From Gordonia humi (GTDB lineage Bacteria > Actinomycetota > Actinomycetes > Mycobacteriales > Mycobacteriaceae): 64,000 nt of DNA. The translations under genes and the position numbers were made by a program. The stretch lies in the NCBI RefSeq assembly GCF_014197435.1, contig NZ_JACIFP010000001.1, positions 2,356,001 to 2,420,000 on the forward strand, written 5' to 3'. Below, one piece after another: positions 17,969 through 28,200 of this stretch (the stretch's first letter is position 1; every line of letters begins with the position of its first letter). Below the pieces are notes generated by a model. The model saw nothing but the letters and a program-made list of their open reading frames with translations. It did no database searches and was not told the origin of the DNA.

Positions 17969-18889
17969 ATGAGTGGGTTGCCCGGACTGGTCGCGGACAG
18001 TCTCGAGCGGACCGTCCGGTTCCCCGAGGCGCCGCGGCTGACTGTGCACGAGACGTGCTCGCGGACCGTGCTGCGTTCGGTGACCGGCGATCGACGGCAT
18101 CCGTACGACTACGCGCTCGAGACGATCACGCGCGCCGGCGACGACGCGCATGTCGCGGTGAATGCCGCCGCCGTGCTGCGGCGAGAGCTGCGTCGTCGGT
18201 CGTGGCATCGGTCGACGGTGGCGATCGGTGCCACGGGCTCGGATCCGTACGGGCACCTGGAGGAGCGGTATCGGCTGATGCCGGGAGTCGTCTCGACGCT
18301 CGCCGAGTTCGAGACGCCGTTCGCGCTGTACACGGGGTCCGACCTCGTGCTGCGCGATCTGACGATGCTGCGCGTGGTGCGGCATGCGGTGCCGACGACG
18401 GTCGTGGTGACCGTACCGTGCCTGGACGTCGACCTGTGTCGACGTGTCGATCCGGACGGGTCGTCGCCGGTGGAGCGGATCGAAGCCGTGCGACGTCTGG
18501 CCGATGCCGGGCTCGCGCCGCACGTGCGGATCGCGCCGCTCCTGCCGCTGCTGACCGACTCGACGTCGCAGCTCGACGAACTGCTCGGACTGCTCGCCGA
18601 GGCGGGCGCCGATCGAGTGTCCGTGTCGGTGCTGGTGCTCTCCGACGACGGCTACCTCGACTGGCTGGCCGACGAGCATCCGGCGCTGGTGCGCCGATAC
18701 CGGTCGCTGTACGGCCGTGGATCCTATGCGCCTGCCGACTATGCGGTCCGGCTGCGCGAACGGATGGCGCCGCTGGTCCGTCGCCACGGACTCGAACGGC
18801 CGCATGATGAGGAGGTGACGCCGGTGCGTGAGGCGGCGCCGGCGGTGCACGAGCAGGATGTGGGCGAGCAGGCGCTCACTCTGTTCTGA
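17969..18889 (+). CDS. Rv2578c-family radical-SAM homologue lacking the cluster cysteines
   Basis: A 306-residue protein from the ATG of MSGLPGLVADSL (an ATG six codons earlier is also possible). It aligns by eye along its whole length with Rv2578c-type radical SAM enzymes: VLRRELRRRSW, then DPYGHLEERYRLMPGV, then the C-terminal RYRSLYGRGSYAP. The segment that should carry the CxxxCxxC [4Fe-4S] loop is gone: RRHPYDYALETITRAGDD runs straight from the strand before it to the strand after it. Only four scattered cysteines remain. It therefore cannot bind a standard radical-SAM cluster and may be a pseudoenzyme with a scaffold role. The frame is otherwise intact. Confidence 0.75.
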   Translation: MSGLPGLVADSLERTVRFPEAPRLTVHETCSRTVLRSVTGDRRHPYDYALETITRAGDDAHVAVNAAAVLRRELRRRSWHRSTVAIGATGSDPYGHLEERYRLMPGVVSTLAEFETPFALYTGSDLVLRDLTMLRVVRHAVPTTVVVTVPCLDVDLCRRVDPDGSSPVERIEAVRRLADAGLAPHVRIAPLLPLLTDSTSQLDELLGLLAEAGADRVSVSVLVLSDDGYLDWLADEHPALVRRYRSLYGRGSYAPADYAVRLRERMAPLVRRHGLERPHDEEVTPVREAAPAVHEQDVGEQALTLF

Positions 18890-18904
18890 TGCTTGTATCA
18901 ATGC

Positions 18905-19705
18905 GTGAGTGCACACGAACTGGTGACGACGATCGTCGCCGTGGCGATCTTGGCGTGCGTAGCCGTCGTCGTGCTGCGCATGTACCGGGTACCGGGGAAC
19001 TGGGCGCCCGCGTGGGCGATCGTGCGCGGTGCGCTGCAACTCGCAGTGCTCAGCGTGATCCTGGCCGGGGTCATCACGAGTCCGCTTCTGGTGGGTGTGG
19101 GGATCGCGGTGATGTTCGGTGTCGCGGTGACCACCGCGACCATGCGGATCGGGGCTCCGGGCGGACGGCGCCGCGCCGTCGTGTTGGCGGCCGCGGCCAT
19201 CGCTGCCGGGGTGGCGGTGTCGTTGACCGTGGTGTTCGCCTCCGGCGCGCTCGACTTCTCGATCCGCTATGTCCTGGCGATGGCAGGCATCGTCATCGGC
19301 AACACCATGAACATCGTGTCGCTGACCGGGCGGCGATTCGCCGAAGCGGTGAACGAGCGGTGGGACGAGGTGCAGGCATGGCTCGCGATCGGTGCGACGC
19401 CGCGGCAGGCCACGTCCGACATGGCCCGCCATGCCGTGCACAGCGCCCTGGTGCCGTCGATCGATCAGGCGCGCACCACCGGCCTGGTGACGTTGCCCGG
19501 TGCCTTCGTCGGCGCGATCTTCGGCGGACTCTCACCGTTGGAGGCGGGCCGGTTTCAGATGCTGGTGCTGGCCGCGCTGCTGGCCTCCGGTGCGATCGCA
19601 TCGGTGACCGTCGCGCATGTCACGTCAGCGGTGACCACACGTCCCGTTCTTCCCGACCCCGGTCGGTCGCGGAGTATGCGCAGAGCGCGGCGGTCAGCAG
19701 CATGA
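18905..19705 (+). CDS. UPF0014/FetB-family membrane permease
   Basis: A 266-residue polytopic protein from a GTG (VSAHELVTTIVAV). It has about seven hydrophobic helices and the family signature of FetB/YbbM around VRGALQLAVLSV, MAGIVIGNTMN and the LPGAFVG loop. E. coli FetB pairs with the ATPase FetA in iron or metal homeostasis; no ATPase gene is adjacent here. The 3' end overlaps the convergent downstream gene by 86 bases, and the last 40 residues are Arg-rich and probably cytoplasmic. Confidence 0.85.
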   Translation: MSAHELVTTIVAVAILACVAVVVLRMYRVPGNWAPAWAIVRGALQLAVLSVILAGVITSPLLVGVGIAVMFGVAVTTATMRIGAPGGRRRAVVLAAAAIAAGVAVSLTVVFASGALDFSIRYVLAMAGIVIGNTMNIVSLTGRRFAEAVNERWDEVQAWLAIGATPRQATSDMARHAVHSALVPSIDQARTTGLVTLPGAFVGAIFGGLSPLEAGRFQMLVLAALLASGAIASVTVAHVTSAVTTRPVLPDPGRSRSMRRARRSAA

Positions 19706-20135
19706 CGACGGTCAGCGGGATGAGGACGGCCTTGCTCGGCCCGAGTTCGGTGCCGAACGGTACGAGGCCGACCTGATCGAGGACGTTGTTCGAGTACCAG
19801 CCCGGCCAGATCATCACCGCGACCGGGACGAACGCGCCCAGGACGCAGACGACGGCGGCCGCCGCGTTGGCCAGACGCGCCACCGGCTGTGCTTGAACGG
19901 CGGGCATCAGCGAGATCAGCGCGGCAAGGATTGCGACGATGGAGGCCGCGATGACCAGCCAGCCGCGGCCTGCGGGGGCGAAGTCGTCGACACCGGCCAG
20001 ACCGCCCATGCCCAGTCCGTTCCAGGAGACGTCGAACCCGACTGGACGCAGACTCATCCAGGGGAGTGCGGTGAGGGCGATCGCCGTCGCAGCGGCGACG
20101 ATCGTGGCGAACGGGAACAGGCGAGACGACTGCAT
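19620..20135 (-). CDS. Hypothetical four-helix membrane protein
   Basis: A 171-residue protein starting MQSSRLFPFATIV; the frame is open further upstream but that extension would overlap the SOS promoter of imuA'. Four hydrophobic helices are evident (about residues 7-25, 57-75, 88-110 and 135-158) with a Trp/Gly-rich loop after the first. It resembles the TIGR-type small transmembrane proteins of mycobacteria, but I assign no function. It is convergent with the FetB-like gene and overlaps its end. Confidence 0.7.
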   Translation of the reverse strand: MQSSRLFPFATIVAAATAIALTALPWMSLRPVGFDVSWNGLGMGGLAGVDDFAPAGRGWLVIAASIVAILAALISLMPAVQAQPVARLANAAAAVVCVLGAFVPVAVMIWPGWYSNNVLDQVGLVPFGTELGPSKAVLIPLTVVMLLTAALCAYSATDRGREERDVWSPLT

Positions 20136-20211
20136 GACGCCGACTGTAATGGATTCGCTTTCCGTCGGTGATCTGCGGCGTTGACGATTGTCGGACCCCG
20201 CAACTAAAGTA

Positions 20212-20227
20212 TCGAACAGAAGTTCGA
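20212..20227 (+). promoter_or_regulatory. LexA (SOS) box of imuA'-imuB
   Basis: TCGAACAGAAGTTCGA is a perfect match to the mycobacterial SOS operator TCGAAC-N4-GTTCGA. It ends 21 bases upstream of the imuA' start, so LexA binding would block this promoter until DNA damage. Confidence 0.93.
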
Positions 20228-20248
20228 ACACCGGGGATTGGGGAAGCG

Positions 20249-21025
20249 ATGGCTCGGTCAGCAAGTTCCAGCACAGGGCGACGGGACGTCCCCGTGGAGA
20301 TCGAAGAACTGCGTCGTCGACTGGCGAGTATGAGCGGTGACGCGATGGCGGAGACGTCGACGCTGCCGGTCCCGGAGGCGATGACGCCGTTGTTTCCGCG
20401 AGGAGGTCTCTCGCGCGGGACGGTGGTCTCCTCGGTCGGGGCCACCACTGTGCCGATGGCGATCATCGCCGCGGCCACCAGATCCGGAGCGACGGCCGCT
20501 CTCGTCGGACTGCCGCGACTGAACCTGGCCGCGGCCATGGACATGGGCGCCGATCTGAGCCGTGTCGCCGTGGTCACCGAGCCGGGGGTGGACCCGTTCG
20601 AGGTGGCCGGAGTGCTGCTCGACGGGATCGACCTGGTGGTGCTCGGGTCCGATCTGGGGCACGGACGCTTGCGCGGTCCGGTGACGCCGTCGCGGGCTCG
20701 GGTGCTCGCGGGGCGGGCGCGTAAGCAGTCGTCGACGCTGCTGGTGCTCGACGACGACTGGCCGGGGGCCGCCGTGCGAATCGAAAGCGAGGTGACCGAC
20801 TACCGCCATGTGCCCGCTCGCCGCAGCGGGTACGGCCGGATCGGAGGGTTCGGGGTCGACGTGCAGGTGTCGGCGTCGGGGGCGCGTCCGTCGTCGGGCC
20901 GGTTCGACCTCGTGGCGCCCGCGATGGGAGAGGGACCGGTCGACGGTCACGGCGGGTTGGAACTGGTGGCGGCCGCGGGCAGTGCCGTGGTGCCGTCGCG
21001 TCCGCGTCTGGCCGTGGCGAATTGA
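20249..21025 (+). CDS. imuA': ImuA' mutasome accessory protein
   Basis: A 258-residue actinobacterial ImuA' (RecA/SulA-like fold, Rv3395c type). It starts at the ATG just after a perfect LexA box and overlaps imuB by four bases. The RecA-like region (GGLSRGTVVSSVGATTVPMAIIAA, written here only in outline) has a degraded nucleotide loop without the Walker lysine, as is normal for ImuA'. In mycobacteria ImuA' and ImuB bring DnaE2 to damaged templates for error-prone translesion synthesis. Confidence 0.85.
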   Translation: MARSASSSTGRRDVPVEIEELRRRLASMSGDAMAETSTLPVPEAMTPLFPRGGLSRGTVVSSVGATTVPMAIIAAATRSGATAALVGLPRLNLAAAMDMGADLSRVAVVTEPGVDPFEVAGVLLDGIDLVVLGSDLGHGRLRGPVTPSRARVLAGRARKQSSTLLVLDDDWPGAAVRIESEVTDYRHVPARRSGYGRIGGFGVDVQVSASGARPSSGRFDLVAPAMGEGPVDGHGGLELVAAAGSAVVPSRPRLAVAN

Positions 21026-22617
21026 CCGGCGGGCAACCGGGGGAGTCGGGTCCGTCGCGTCGGGTGATGGCGGTGTGGTGCCCGGACTGGCCGGCCGTGG
21101 CGGCCGCGTCGACGGCGGGGCTGACCGCCACGGCACCGATCGCGGTATTGGAGGCGGGCACGGTGCAGGCGTGCTCGCGGGCGGCACGGGCCACCGGTGT
21201 GCGACGAGGCATGCGCAAGCGGCAGGCGCAGTCGTTGTGCCCGGATCTGGTGCTCTCCGATGCGGATCCGGCGCGAGACGGGAGGCTGTTCGATCCGGTG
21301 GTGACGGCGGTGACCGATGTGGTCCCGCTGACCGAGGTGCTGCGTCCCGGCCTGCTCGTGGTGACCGCCGACCGCGCCGCGCGCTATTTCGGCGGAGAGG
21401 ACGCGCTCGCCGAACAGATCGTCGACGCCGTCGCCACGACCGGGGTCGTCGCCTCGGTCGGGACCGCCGATGAACTGTTCACCGCGGTGCTCGCCGCGCG
21501 GTCGGGTCAGACGGTGCCCCCGGGGACGGATGCCGCTTATCTGGCCACGAGACCGATCTCGGACCTCACCGTCGAGTCGACGCTGTCCGGACCGGAACGC
21601 GGGAATCTCGTCGACCTGCTGTGGCGACTCGGCCTTCGAACCCTGGGGGCGTTCGCCGAACTGTCGGCCGCCGATGTGACATCACGGTTCACCGCCGACG
21701 CGGTGACCGCGCACCGACTGGCCGCCGGGATGCCCGGACGGCGTCCCAGTCGCGCGCCGATCCCCGCCGCGCTGGAGGTGGAGTACGAATGCGATCCGCC
21801 GATCGATCGCATCGACGCGGCGGCGTTCCTCGGTCGCCGTCTCGCCGACGACCTGCACCGACGTCTATCGGCGGCGTCGCTGGCCTGCACCCGGTTGACC
21901 GTGCATGCGATCACCGAACGCGGCCAACGGCATTCGCGGACCTGGCGATGCGCCGAACCGCTCACCCCGGAAGCGACGGCCGACCGTGTCCGGTGGCAGT
22001 TGGAGGGTTGGCTGACCGGTGGTGCGCGGGGCGGGAGCGCTCCCGACTCGCCGATCGCCAGGCTGCAGCTGGAACCGGTGGAGGTGGTCGACCCGGGGAC
22101 TCTGCAGTACGCGTTCGTCGGCGCCGGACTGCCCACTGCCGTCGGTGACGGTCTCGGCGACCGCGCTCGACGGGCTCTGGTCCGCGTGCAGGGGTTGCTT
22201 GGCGGCGAAGCCGTGCGGGTGCCGGTCCGCAGCGGCGGTCGCGGTCCGGCCGAGCAGGTGTCGCTGGTGGCATTGGGCGACGAACTCGTCGCCGAGCGGG
22301 ACCCGGACGCGGCCTGGCCCGACCGGTTGGCTCGGCCGTCGCCTGCTCTGCTCTCGCACACCGATGCCGAGGTGCTCGACGCGGACGGTCGTCTCGTCGC
22401 GGTGACCCTGCGCGGTGCGTTCACCGCCGAGCCGACGGACGTGCGGATCGGACGCAGTCTGCATCGCCTGCGGTGGTGGGCCGGTCCGTGGCCCTTCGGA
22501 TCGGCCGCGCAGCCTCTCGCGGTGTCGGCGAGAGCCCAAGTGCTGCTGGAGGATTCGCGCGCATTGCTGCTGTGCTATCGGGAAGAGGAGTGGACGGTGG
22601 AGGGGGTGTACGAGTGA
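21022..22617 (+). CDS. imuB: ImuB, Y-family polymerase-like mutasome hub
   Basis: A 531-residue Y-family homologue, probably catalytically inactive like mycobacterial ImuB. A TTG overlapping the imuA' stop gives the full frame; the ATG of MAVWCPDWPAVAA 15 codons later is the alternative start. The palm and finger regions run to about residue 230 and the little-finger region to about 330. In M. tuberculosis a clamp-binding hexapeptide QLPLWG follows the phrase PVEVV; here the same place reads QYAFVG (from residue 362), so the beta-clamp contact may be weak or moved. ImuB links ImuA', the clamp and DnaE2. It is SOS-controlled through the imuA' promoter. Confidence 0.9.
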   Translation: MTGGQPGESGPSRRVMAVWCPDWPAVAAASTAGLTATAPIAVLEAGTVQACSRAARATGVRRGMRKRQAQSLCPDLVLSDADPARDGRLFDPVVTAVTDVVPLTEVLRPGLLVVTADRAARYFGGEDALAEQIVDAVATTGVVASVGTADELFTAVLAARSGQTVPPGTDAAYLATRPISDLTVESTLSGPERGNLVDLLWRLGLRTLGAFAELSAADVTSRFTADAVTAHRLAAGMPGRRPSRAPIPAALEVEYECDPPIDRIDAAAFLGRRLADDLHRRLSAASLACTRLTVHAITERGQRHSRTWRCAEPLTPEATADRVRWQLEGWLTGGARGGSAPDSPIARLQLEPVEVVDPGTLQYAFVGAGLPTAVGDGLGDRARRALVRVQGLLGGEAVRVPVRSGGRGPAEQVSLVALGDELVAERDPDAAWPDRLARPSPALLSHTDAEVLDADGRLVAVTLRGAFTAEPTDVRIGRSLHRLRWWAGPWPFGSAAQPLAVSARAQVLLEDSRALLLCYREEEWTVEGVYE

Positions 22618-22640
22618 AGGGGGCCTCGACGGGTGGGATG

Positions 22641-24563
22641 CTACTTCCGACCCAACGCCGCGTCCGACTCGCCGACCATCAGGAACTCCTGGTGCATGAT
22701 GCGGGTGGTCAGGCGGGGCAGCAGGTGGTGGCCCGCGTCGACGAGATCGCCGAGAAAGGTGTTGATCCTCGTCGGACGGTCGACGACGGCGTGCAGCACC
22801 CGGGCGGCGGCCTTGTCGACGCTCCACACACCGTGCTGTGATTCGTAGGCGTCGGTCGGCGCGATCATCCGAGTCCGCGTCAGCGGGAGTCGCACGGTGC
22901 TGAACGTGATGTGGTCCGAGAGGGTTTCGGCCGCGGTCGCCGCGCTGAACGCCTCGAGCGCCGCCTTCGACGCGGCGTACGCGCCGAACCTCGGCCCGCG
23001 ACTCTGCACGGCGATCGACGACACGTTCACCACGTGCCCGGACTGACGCTCGGCCATGTGCGGGAGCAGTGCGAGGGTCATGTAGACGGCGCCGAAGTAG
23101 TTGACGGCCATCGTCCGCTGATAGTCGTGCGAGCGGTCCACCGCGTTCAGCGTCGACCGACGGATGGATCGGCCCGCGTTGTTGACCAGCACGTCGACGT
23201 GACCGTGCTCGGCGATGATCGACTTCACGACGGTCTGCACCGATGCCTCGTCGGTGATGTCGGCCTGGTATGCGTACGCTCGGCCGAGCGGCAGTCCGTC
23301 GACGGGCGTCTCGGTCTCCAGTTCGGCGACGGCCTCGGCGAGCCGGTCGGCGTCGCGGGCGACGAGGAAGACGTTCGCACCCCGGCGGATGCACATACGC
23401 GCCGTCGCCCGGCCGATACCAGCGGACGCGCCGGTGATCAGGATGTTGGTGCCGACCAGCGGTCCACGCAGATCCCGGCGACGGTGCCGGGCCGGATCGA
23501 GATTGTCGTACCAGTACCGCCACAGTCGCGGGCCGTACTCGGTCAGATCGGGGATCTCGACGCCGAGTTCGCGCAGCGTCGCGGCCGAGGAGTCGCTGCG
23601 GAAGTCGACCGGAAGCGAGACGAGGTCTGCCATGACCGGCGGAACCCCGAGCTGGGCCACCACCAGATCGCGTGCGGCACGCAGCGGACCGCGGGAACCG
23701 GCCGCCAGAAGCGGGCGTACCAACGCGTTCGGCACGACGTCGAATCCGCGCGGCGCGTCGAACGCGGGTGCCAGCGCGTTGACCATGTCGGTGATGGTCC
23801 TCGGTGTCGGATCGGCCAAGTGGAACACGAGCTCGCTCTCGTCGGGACGGTGGTCGACGAGAGCGACGATAGCGTCGGCCACGTAGTCGACCGGCACCAA
23901 CTCGATGCGTCCGAGGTCGGGCATCGGCATCTTCACGAACGACGGCAGCTTCCCGAGACCGGCCAACTGGCCGAAGAAGTAGTAGGGGCCGTCGATCTTG
24001 TCCATTTCGCCGGTGCGCGAGTCCCCGACGACGGCGGTCGGCCGGTAGACGCGCCAGCGCAAGTCAGGAGCATCACGGACGATCTTCTCGGCTTCGAACT
24101 TGGTGCGATGGTACGGGGTGGGGAAGCCCTGCCCCTTGTCGAAGTCGGTTTCGGTGAAGACTCCGTCGTAGTCGCCGGACACCGCGATCGACGAGACATG
24201 ATGCATCATCGCGTCGAGTTCGACGGCGAGCGCGGTGACCCGCCGCGTGCCCTCGATGTTCGCCGCTTCCTGCGACGCCGCATCGGCCGCCATGTCGTAG
24301 ATCGCGGCCAGATGGATCACGTGGTCCACGTCGCCCAGAGCCGCGGCGTCGACGCCGAGGCCGTCGACGGTGAGATCGCCGGTCGCGGTGATCACCCGGT
24401 CGCCGCCGTCGATCGTCTCGAGCATCTGAGCGAAACGCGGCACCGATGCGGAGCGGACGACCGCGGTGATGCGCACGGCGGGATCGGCGGCGAGGAGTCG
24501 CTGCAGTACGCGGCGGCCGATGAAGCCGCTCGCGCCCGTCAGAAGGTATCCGGTCACTGACAC
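22641..24563 (-). CDS. acrA1: Two-domain fatty acyl-CoA reductase/SDR (AcrA1-like)
   Basis: A 640-residue fusion of two Rossmann domains. The N-terminal half is an extended reductase (TGASGFIGRRVL at residue 8; YHRTKFEAE as the Tyr-xxx-Lys pair) of the type that reduces acyl thioesters. The C-terminal half (from about 370) is a classical SDR (ITGASAGIGRATA, NNAGRS, YAASKAALE). The same architecture and the same position next to imuB occur in M. tuberculosis Rv3391 (acrA1), linked to wax-ester or lipid reduction. It is convergent with imuB and divergent from def. Confidence 0.85.
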   Translation of the reverse strand: MSVTGYLLTGASGFIGRRVLQRLLAADPAVRITAVVRSASVPRFAQMLETIDGGDRVITATGDLTVDGLGVDAAALGDVDHVIHLAAIYDMAADAASQEAANIEGTRRVTALAVELDAMMHHVSSIAVSGDYDGVFTETDFDKGQGFPTPYHRTKFEAEKIVRDAPDLRWRVYRPTAVVGDSRTGEMDKIDGPYYFFGQLAGLGKLPSFVKMPMPDLGRIELVPVDYVADAIVALVDHRPDESELVFHLADPTPRTITDMVNALAPAFDAPRGFDVVPNALVRPLLAAGSRGPLRAARDLVVAQLGVPPVMADLVSLPVDFRSDSSAATLRELGVEIPDLTEYGPRLWRYWYDNLDPARHRRRDLRGPLVGTNILITGASAGIGRATARMCIRRGANVFLVARDADRLAEAVAELETETPVDGLPLGRAYAYQADITDEASVQTVVKSIIAEHGHVDVLVNNAGRSIRRSTLNAVDRSHDYQRTMAVNYFGAVYMTLALLPHMAERQSGHVVNVSSIAVQSRGPRFGAYAASKAALEAFSAATAAETLSDHITFSTVRLPLTRTRMIAPTDAYESQHGVWSVDKAAARVLHAVVDRPTRINTFLGDLVDAGHHLLPRLTTRIMHQEFLMVGESDAALGRK

Positions 24564-24649
24564 AGGTTCTCATATCTGTGTCGAAGCCGTTCGATCGAAC
24601 CAGTCGGGTGTGTCTTGACGACCGCATCGCTCCGGTGCAGCGTGAAGCC

Positions 24650-25237
24650 ATGCCTGTCGAAGAACTGCTCCGTCTCGGAACCGTCCGCCCGATCGTTCGC
24701 TGGGGTGAACCTGTCTTGCACCGCCCCGCCCGGCCGGTCACCGACTTCGGTGACGACCTTCAGAACCTTCTCGCCGACATGTTCGCGACCAACCGAGCCG
24801 CGTCCGGTGCGGGACTGGCGGCGCAGCAGATCGGTGTCGACCTGGCCGTCTTCATCTACGACTGCGCCGATGAGACCGGGCGACGCCGCACCGGGGTCGT
24901 CTGCAACCCGATATGCGAGCAGCCCCGGGGCGCCGAGCGACGTCTGATCTCGTACGACGAGGGGTGTCACTCGCTGCCGGGCGCGTTCGTTGATCTGGCG
25001 CGCCCCGAGTCGGCGACATGTCGAGGGTTCGACCAGTTCGGTGAGCCGATCGAGTTGACCGGCGGCGGTACATTCGGCCGGTGCCTGCAGCACGAGACCG
25101 ATCACCTGGGCGGGACGGTGTTCGGCGATCGGTTGTCGTCGAAGAAGCGCAGACAGTTGTATCGCCGGTTCGAGGAGACGGCGGACGAGTATCCGGCGGA
25201 GTGGCCGGTAGAGATCGCGACGAGTCGTATGCGGTGA
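24650..25237 (+). CDS. def: Peptide deformylase
   Basis: A 195-residue metalloenzyme that removes formyl groups from nascent proteins. All three family motifs are present: GAGLAAQQIG, EGCHSLPG (metal-ligand Cys) and QHETDHLGG (HExxH). The start MPVEELLRLGTVRPIV fits known actinobacterial deformylases; an upstream ATG at 24578 would add 24 residues. It is probably a second, paralogous copy rather than the one in the fmt operon; this is inferred from its location beside dnaE2. Confidence 0.93.
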   Translation: MPVEELLRLGTVRPIVRWGEPVLHRPARPVTDFGDDLQNLLADMFATNRAASGAGLAAQQIGVDLAVFIYDCADETGRRRTGVVCNPICEQPRGAERRLISYDEGCHSLPGAFVDLARPESATCRGFDQFGEPIELTGGGTFGRCLQHETDHLGGTVFGDRLSSKKRRQLYRRFEETADEYPAEWPVEIATSRMR

Positions 25238-25268
25238 CATCTTCCGAGCGTCCGCGCGATGGCAGTCA

Positions 25269-25284
25269 TCGAACGTACGTTCTA
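25269..25284 (+). promoter_or_regulatory. LexA (SOS) box of dnaE2
   Basis: TCGAACGTACGTTCTA matches the SOS operator TCGAAC-N4-GTTCGA at 11 of 12 defined bases. It ends 10 bases before the dnaE2 GTG. A start codon at 25259 would put the operator inside the gene, so the downstream GTG is preferred. Confidence 0.88.
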
Positions 25285-25294
25285 TACTGTCCTG

Positions 25295-28200
25295 GTGGGT
25301 TGGAGTAATGGTCCGCCGACCTGGTCGGAGATGGAGAGAGTGCTGTCGGGGCGGTCCCCCGGGGCCAATGACCGAGGCGGCGATACGTTCCCGCCCACGG
25401 CCGACGGCAGGGTGCCCGGCGACGGGGGCGACTCGCCCGCGTGGTCGCGCAGACGGGGCGAGTACGTGGCCGCCGACATCGCGCACGGCCGGTCGACCGT
25501 GCCGTACGCCGAACTGCACGCGCACAGCGCCTACAGCTTCCTCGACGGTGCATCGATGCCGGAGGCCATGGTCGAGGAGGCGCAGCGACTGGGTCTGACA
25601 GCACTCGCGCTGACCGATCACGACGGCTTCTACGGTGTCGTGCGTTTCGCTGAGGCGGCGCGAGAATTCGGCATGCCCACTGTGTTCGGGGCGGAGCTGT
25701 CACTGCAGCGCGATGCGGCCCGGGCCGGTGCCGTGGACCCGCCGGGCGATCACCTGCTGATTCTCGCGCGCGGCGCCGAAGGCTACCGGCGGCTCTCGCG
25801 CGTCATCGCCGACGCGCACATGAGCGGCGGCGAGAAGGGACTGCTTCGGTACGACGCCGATGCCATCACCGCGGCGGCCGTCGGCGGGCACTGGCAGGTC
25901 CTCACCGGCTGCCGCAAGGGGACGGTCCGACGAGGCCTGGCCCGCGCCGGACGGCACGGCGCTCGTGATGCGCTCGGCGACCTCGTCGAGCGGTTCGGGG
26001 CGGGCAACGTCGCTGTGGAACTGACCGCCACCGGCGTGTCCGACGACGACGAACGCAATGCGATCCTCGCCGACCTGGCCGCCGAGATGAGCCTGACGAC
26101 GGTCGCGACGACGGGCGCGCATTTCGCCGGACCGGCGAACCGCAGGCTGGCGACGGCGGTCGCAGCGGTACGCGCCCGCACCGACATGAACACCATCGAC
26201 GGCTGGCTCCCCGGCGTCGGCGGCGCCCACCTGCGCAGCGGCGACGAGATGGCACGACTGCTGTCCGCTCATCCCGACGCCGTCGAGCACGCTGTCGCCA
26301 TCGCCGCCGACTGCGCGTTCTCCTTGGCGCTGATCGCCCCGAATCTGCCGCCGTTCGAGGTCGGTGAGGGGCACACCGAGGCGACCTGGCTACGGCATCT
26401 CACCGAGGAGGGAGCGGTGCGCCGCTACGGTACGCGCGCCGAGCGGCCCGACGCGTATCGACAGATCGACCACGAACTCGCGATCATCGAGGCGCTGACC
26501 TTTCCCGGCTACTTCCTGGTGGTCCACGACATCGTCACGTTCTGCAAGACCCACGACATCCTGTGCCAGGGGCGGGGGAGTTCGGCCAACTCCGCGGTCT
26601 GTTTCGCGCTCGGCATCACCAACGTCGACCCGGTCGGCAACAAGCTGTTGTTCGAGCGATTCCTCTCCCCCGAGCGCGACGGTCCGCCGGACATCGACGT
26701 CGACATCGAATCGGACCGTCGCGAGGAGGTGATCCAGTACGTCTACCGCAAGCACGGCCGGAGTCACAGCGCGCAGGTCGCCAACGTCATCACTTATCGG
26801 GGACGGTCGGCGGTGCGGGACATGGCGCGCGCCCTCGGATACGCGCCGGGACAGCAGGACGCGTGGAGCAAGATCCCCGACTCCGCCCCCGACGACGTCC
26901 GTGACCTCGCATCCCAGATCTCCTCCATGCCGAGGCATCTCGGAATCCACTCGGGCGGCATGGTGATCTGTGACCGGCCGATCGCCGACGTCGTCCCCAC
27001 CGAATGGGCGCGGATGGAGAATCGCAGCGTCCTGCAATGGGACAAGGACGACTGCGCCGCCGTCGGTCTGGTGAAGTTCGACCTCCTCGGCCTGGGCATG
27101 CTGTCGGCGCTGCACTACGCGATCGACCTGGTGAGCGAGCACAAGGGGATCGACGTCGACCTCGCGCAGCTGGATCTGAGCGAGCAGGCCGTCTACGACA
27201 TGCTGTGCCGCGCCGACTCGATCGGCGTGTTCCAAGTGGAGTCGCGCGCGCAGATGGCGACGCTGCCTCGGTTGAAGCCGCGGAACTTCTACGACCTCGT
27301 CGTCGAAGTGGCGCTCATCCGTCCCGGCCCGATCCAGGGCGGTTCGGTGCACCCGTACATCCGGCGGCGCGACGAGAAGGAGGAGGTGACCTTCGATCAC
27401 GACTCGATGAGACCCAGTCTGGAACGCACCCTCGGCATCCCGCTGTTTCAGGAGCAGATGATGCAGGTGGCGGTCGACGTCGCCGGCTTCGATCCGGCCG
27501 AAGCCGACCAGTTGCGTCGCGCGATGGGCTCCAAGCGGTCGCCGGAGCGGATGGAGCGGCTGCGCAAACGCTTCTACGACGGGATGCGCCAGACGCACGG
27601 GATCGAGGGGGCGGTGGCCGACCGCATCTACGAGAAGATGGCGGCGTTCGCCAATTTCGGCTTCCCGGAGAGTCATTCGCAGAGTTTCGCGTCGCTCGTG
27701 TTCTATTCGTCGTGGTTCAAGCTGCACCATCCGGCGGTGTTCTGTGCGGCACTGCTGCGGGCGCAGCCGATGGGCTTCTACTCGCCGCAGAGTCTCGTCG
27801 CCGACGCCAGACGGCACGGAGTGCAGGTGCACCGGCCGGATGTGAACGCATCGCGCTCGTACGCGTGGTTGGAGAACGGCGGCCTCGACGTGCGGATCGG
27901 GCTGGCCGCGGTGAAGGGGCTCTCGGACGATGCGGCGCAGCGGATCGTCGACGCTCGGGAGTCGGGTCCGTTCACCTCGGTCGCCGACCTGTCGCGGCGG
28001 ACGGAGTTGACGTTGCCGCAGCTGGAGGCGCTGGCGACGGCGGGCGCCTTCGAATGCTTCGGGCTGGACCGGCGTACCGCGCTGTGGGAGGCGGGCGCGG
28101 CGGCCGGTCTGCGGGACGAGCAACTCGACGTCACATCGCCGCGGGCGGCGCCGATGCTGCCCGGCATGTCGGAGGTGGACCTGACCGCCGTGGATGCGAT

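Noticed and set aside
24588..24599. GTTCGATCGAAC between the reductase and def genes as a LexA box
   Set aside because: The half-sites are in the inverted order with no N4 spacer (TCGAAC-N4-GTTCGA is required).
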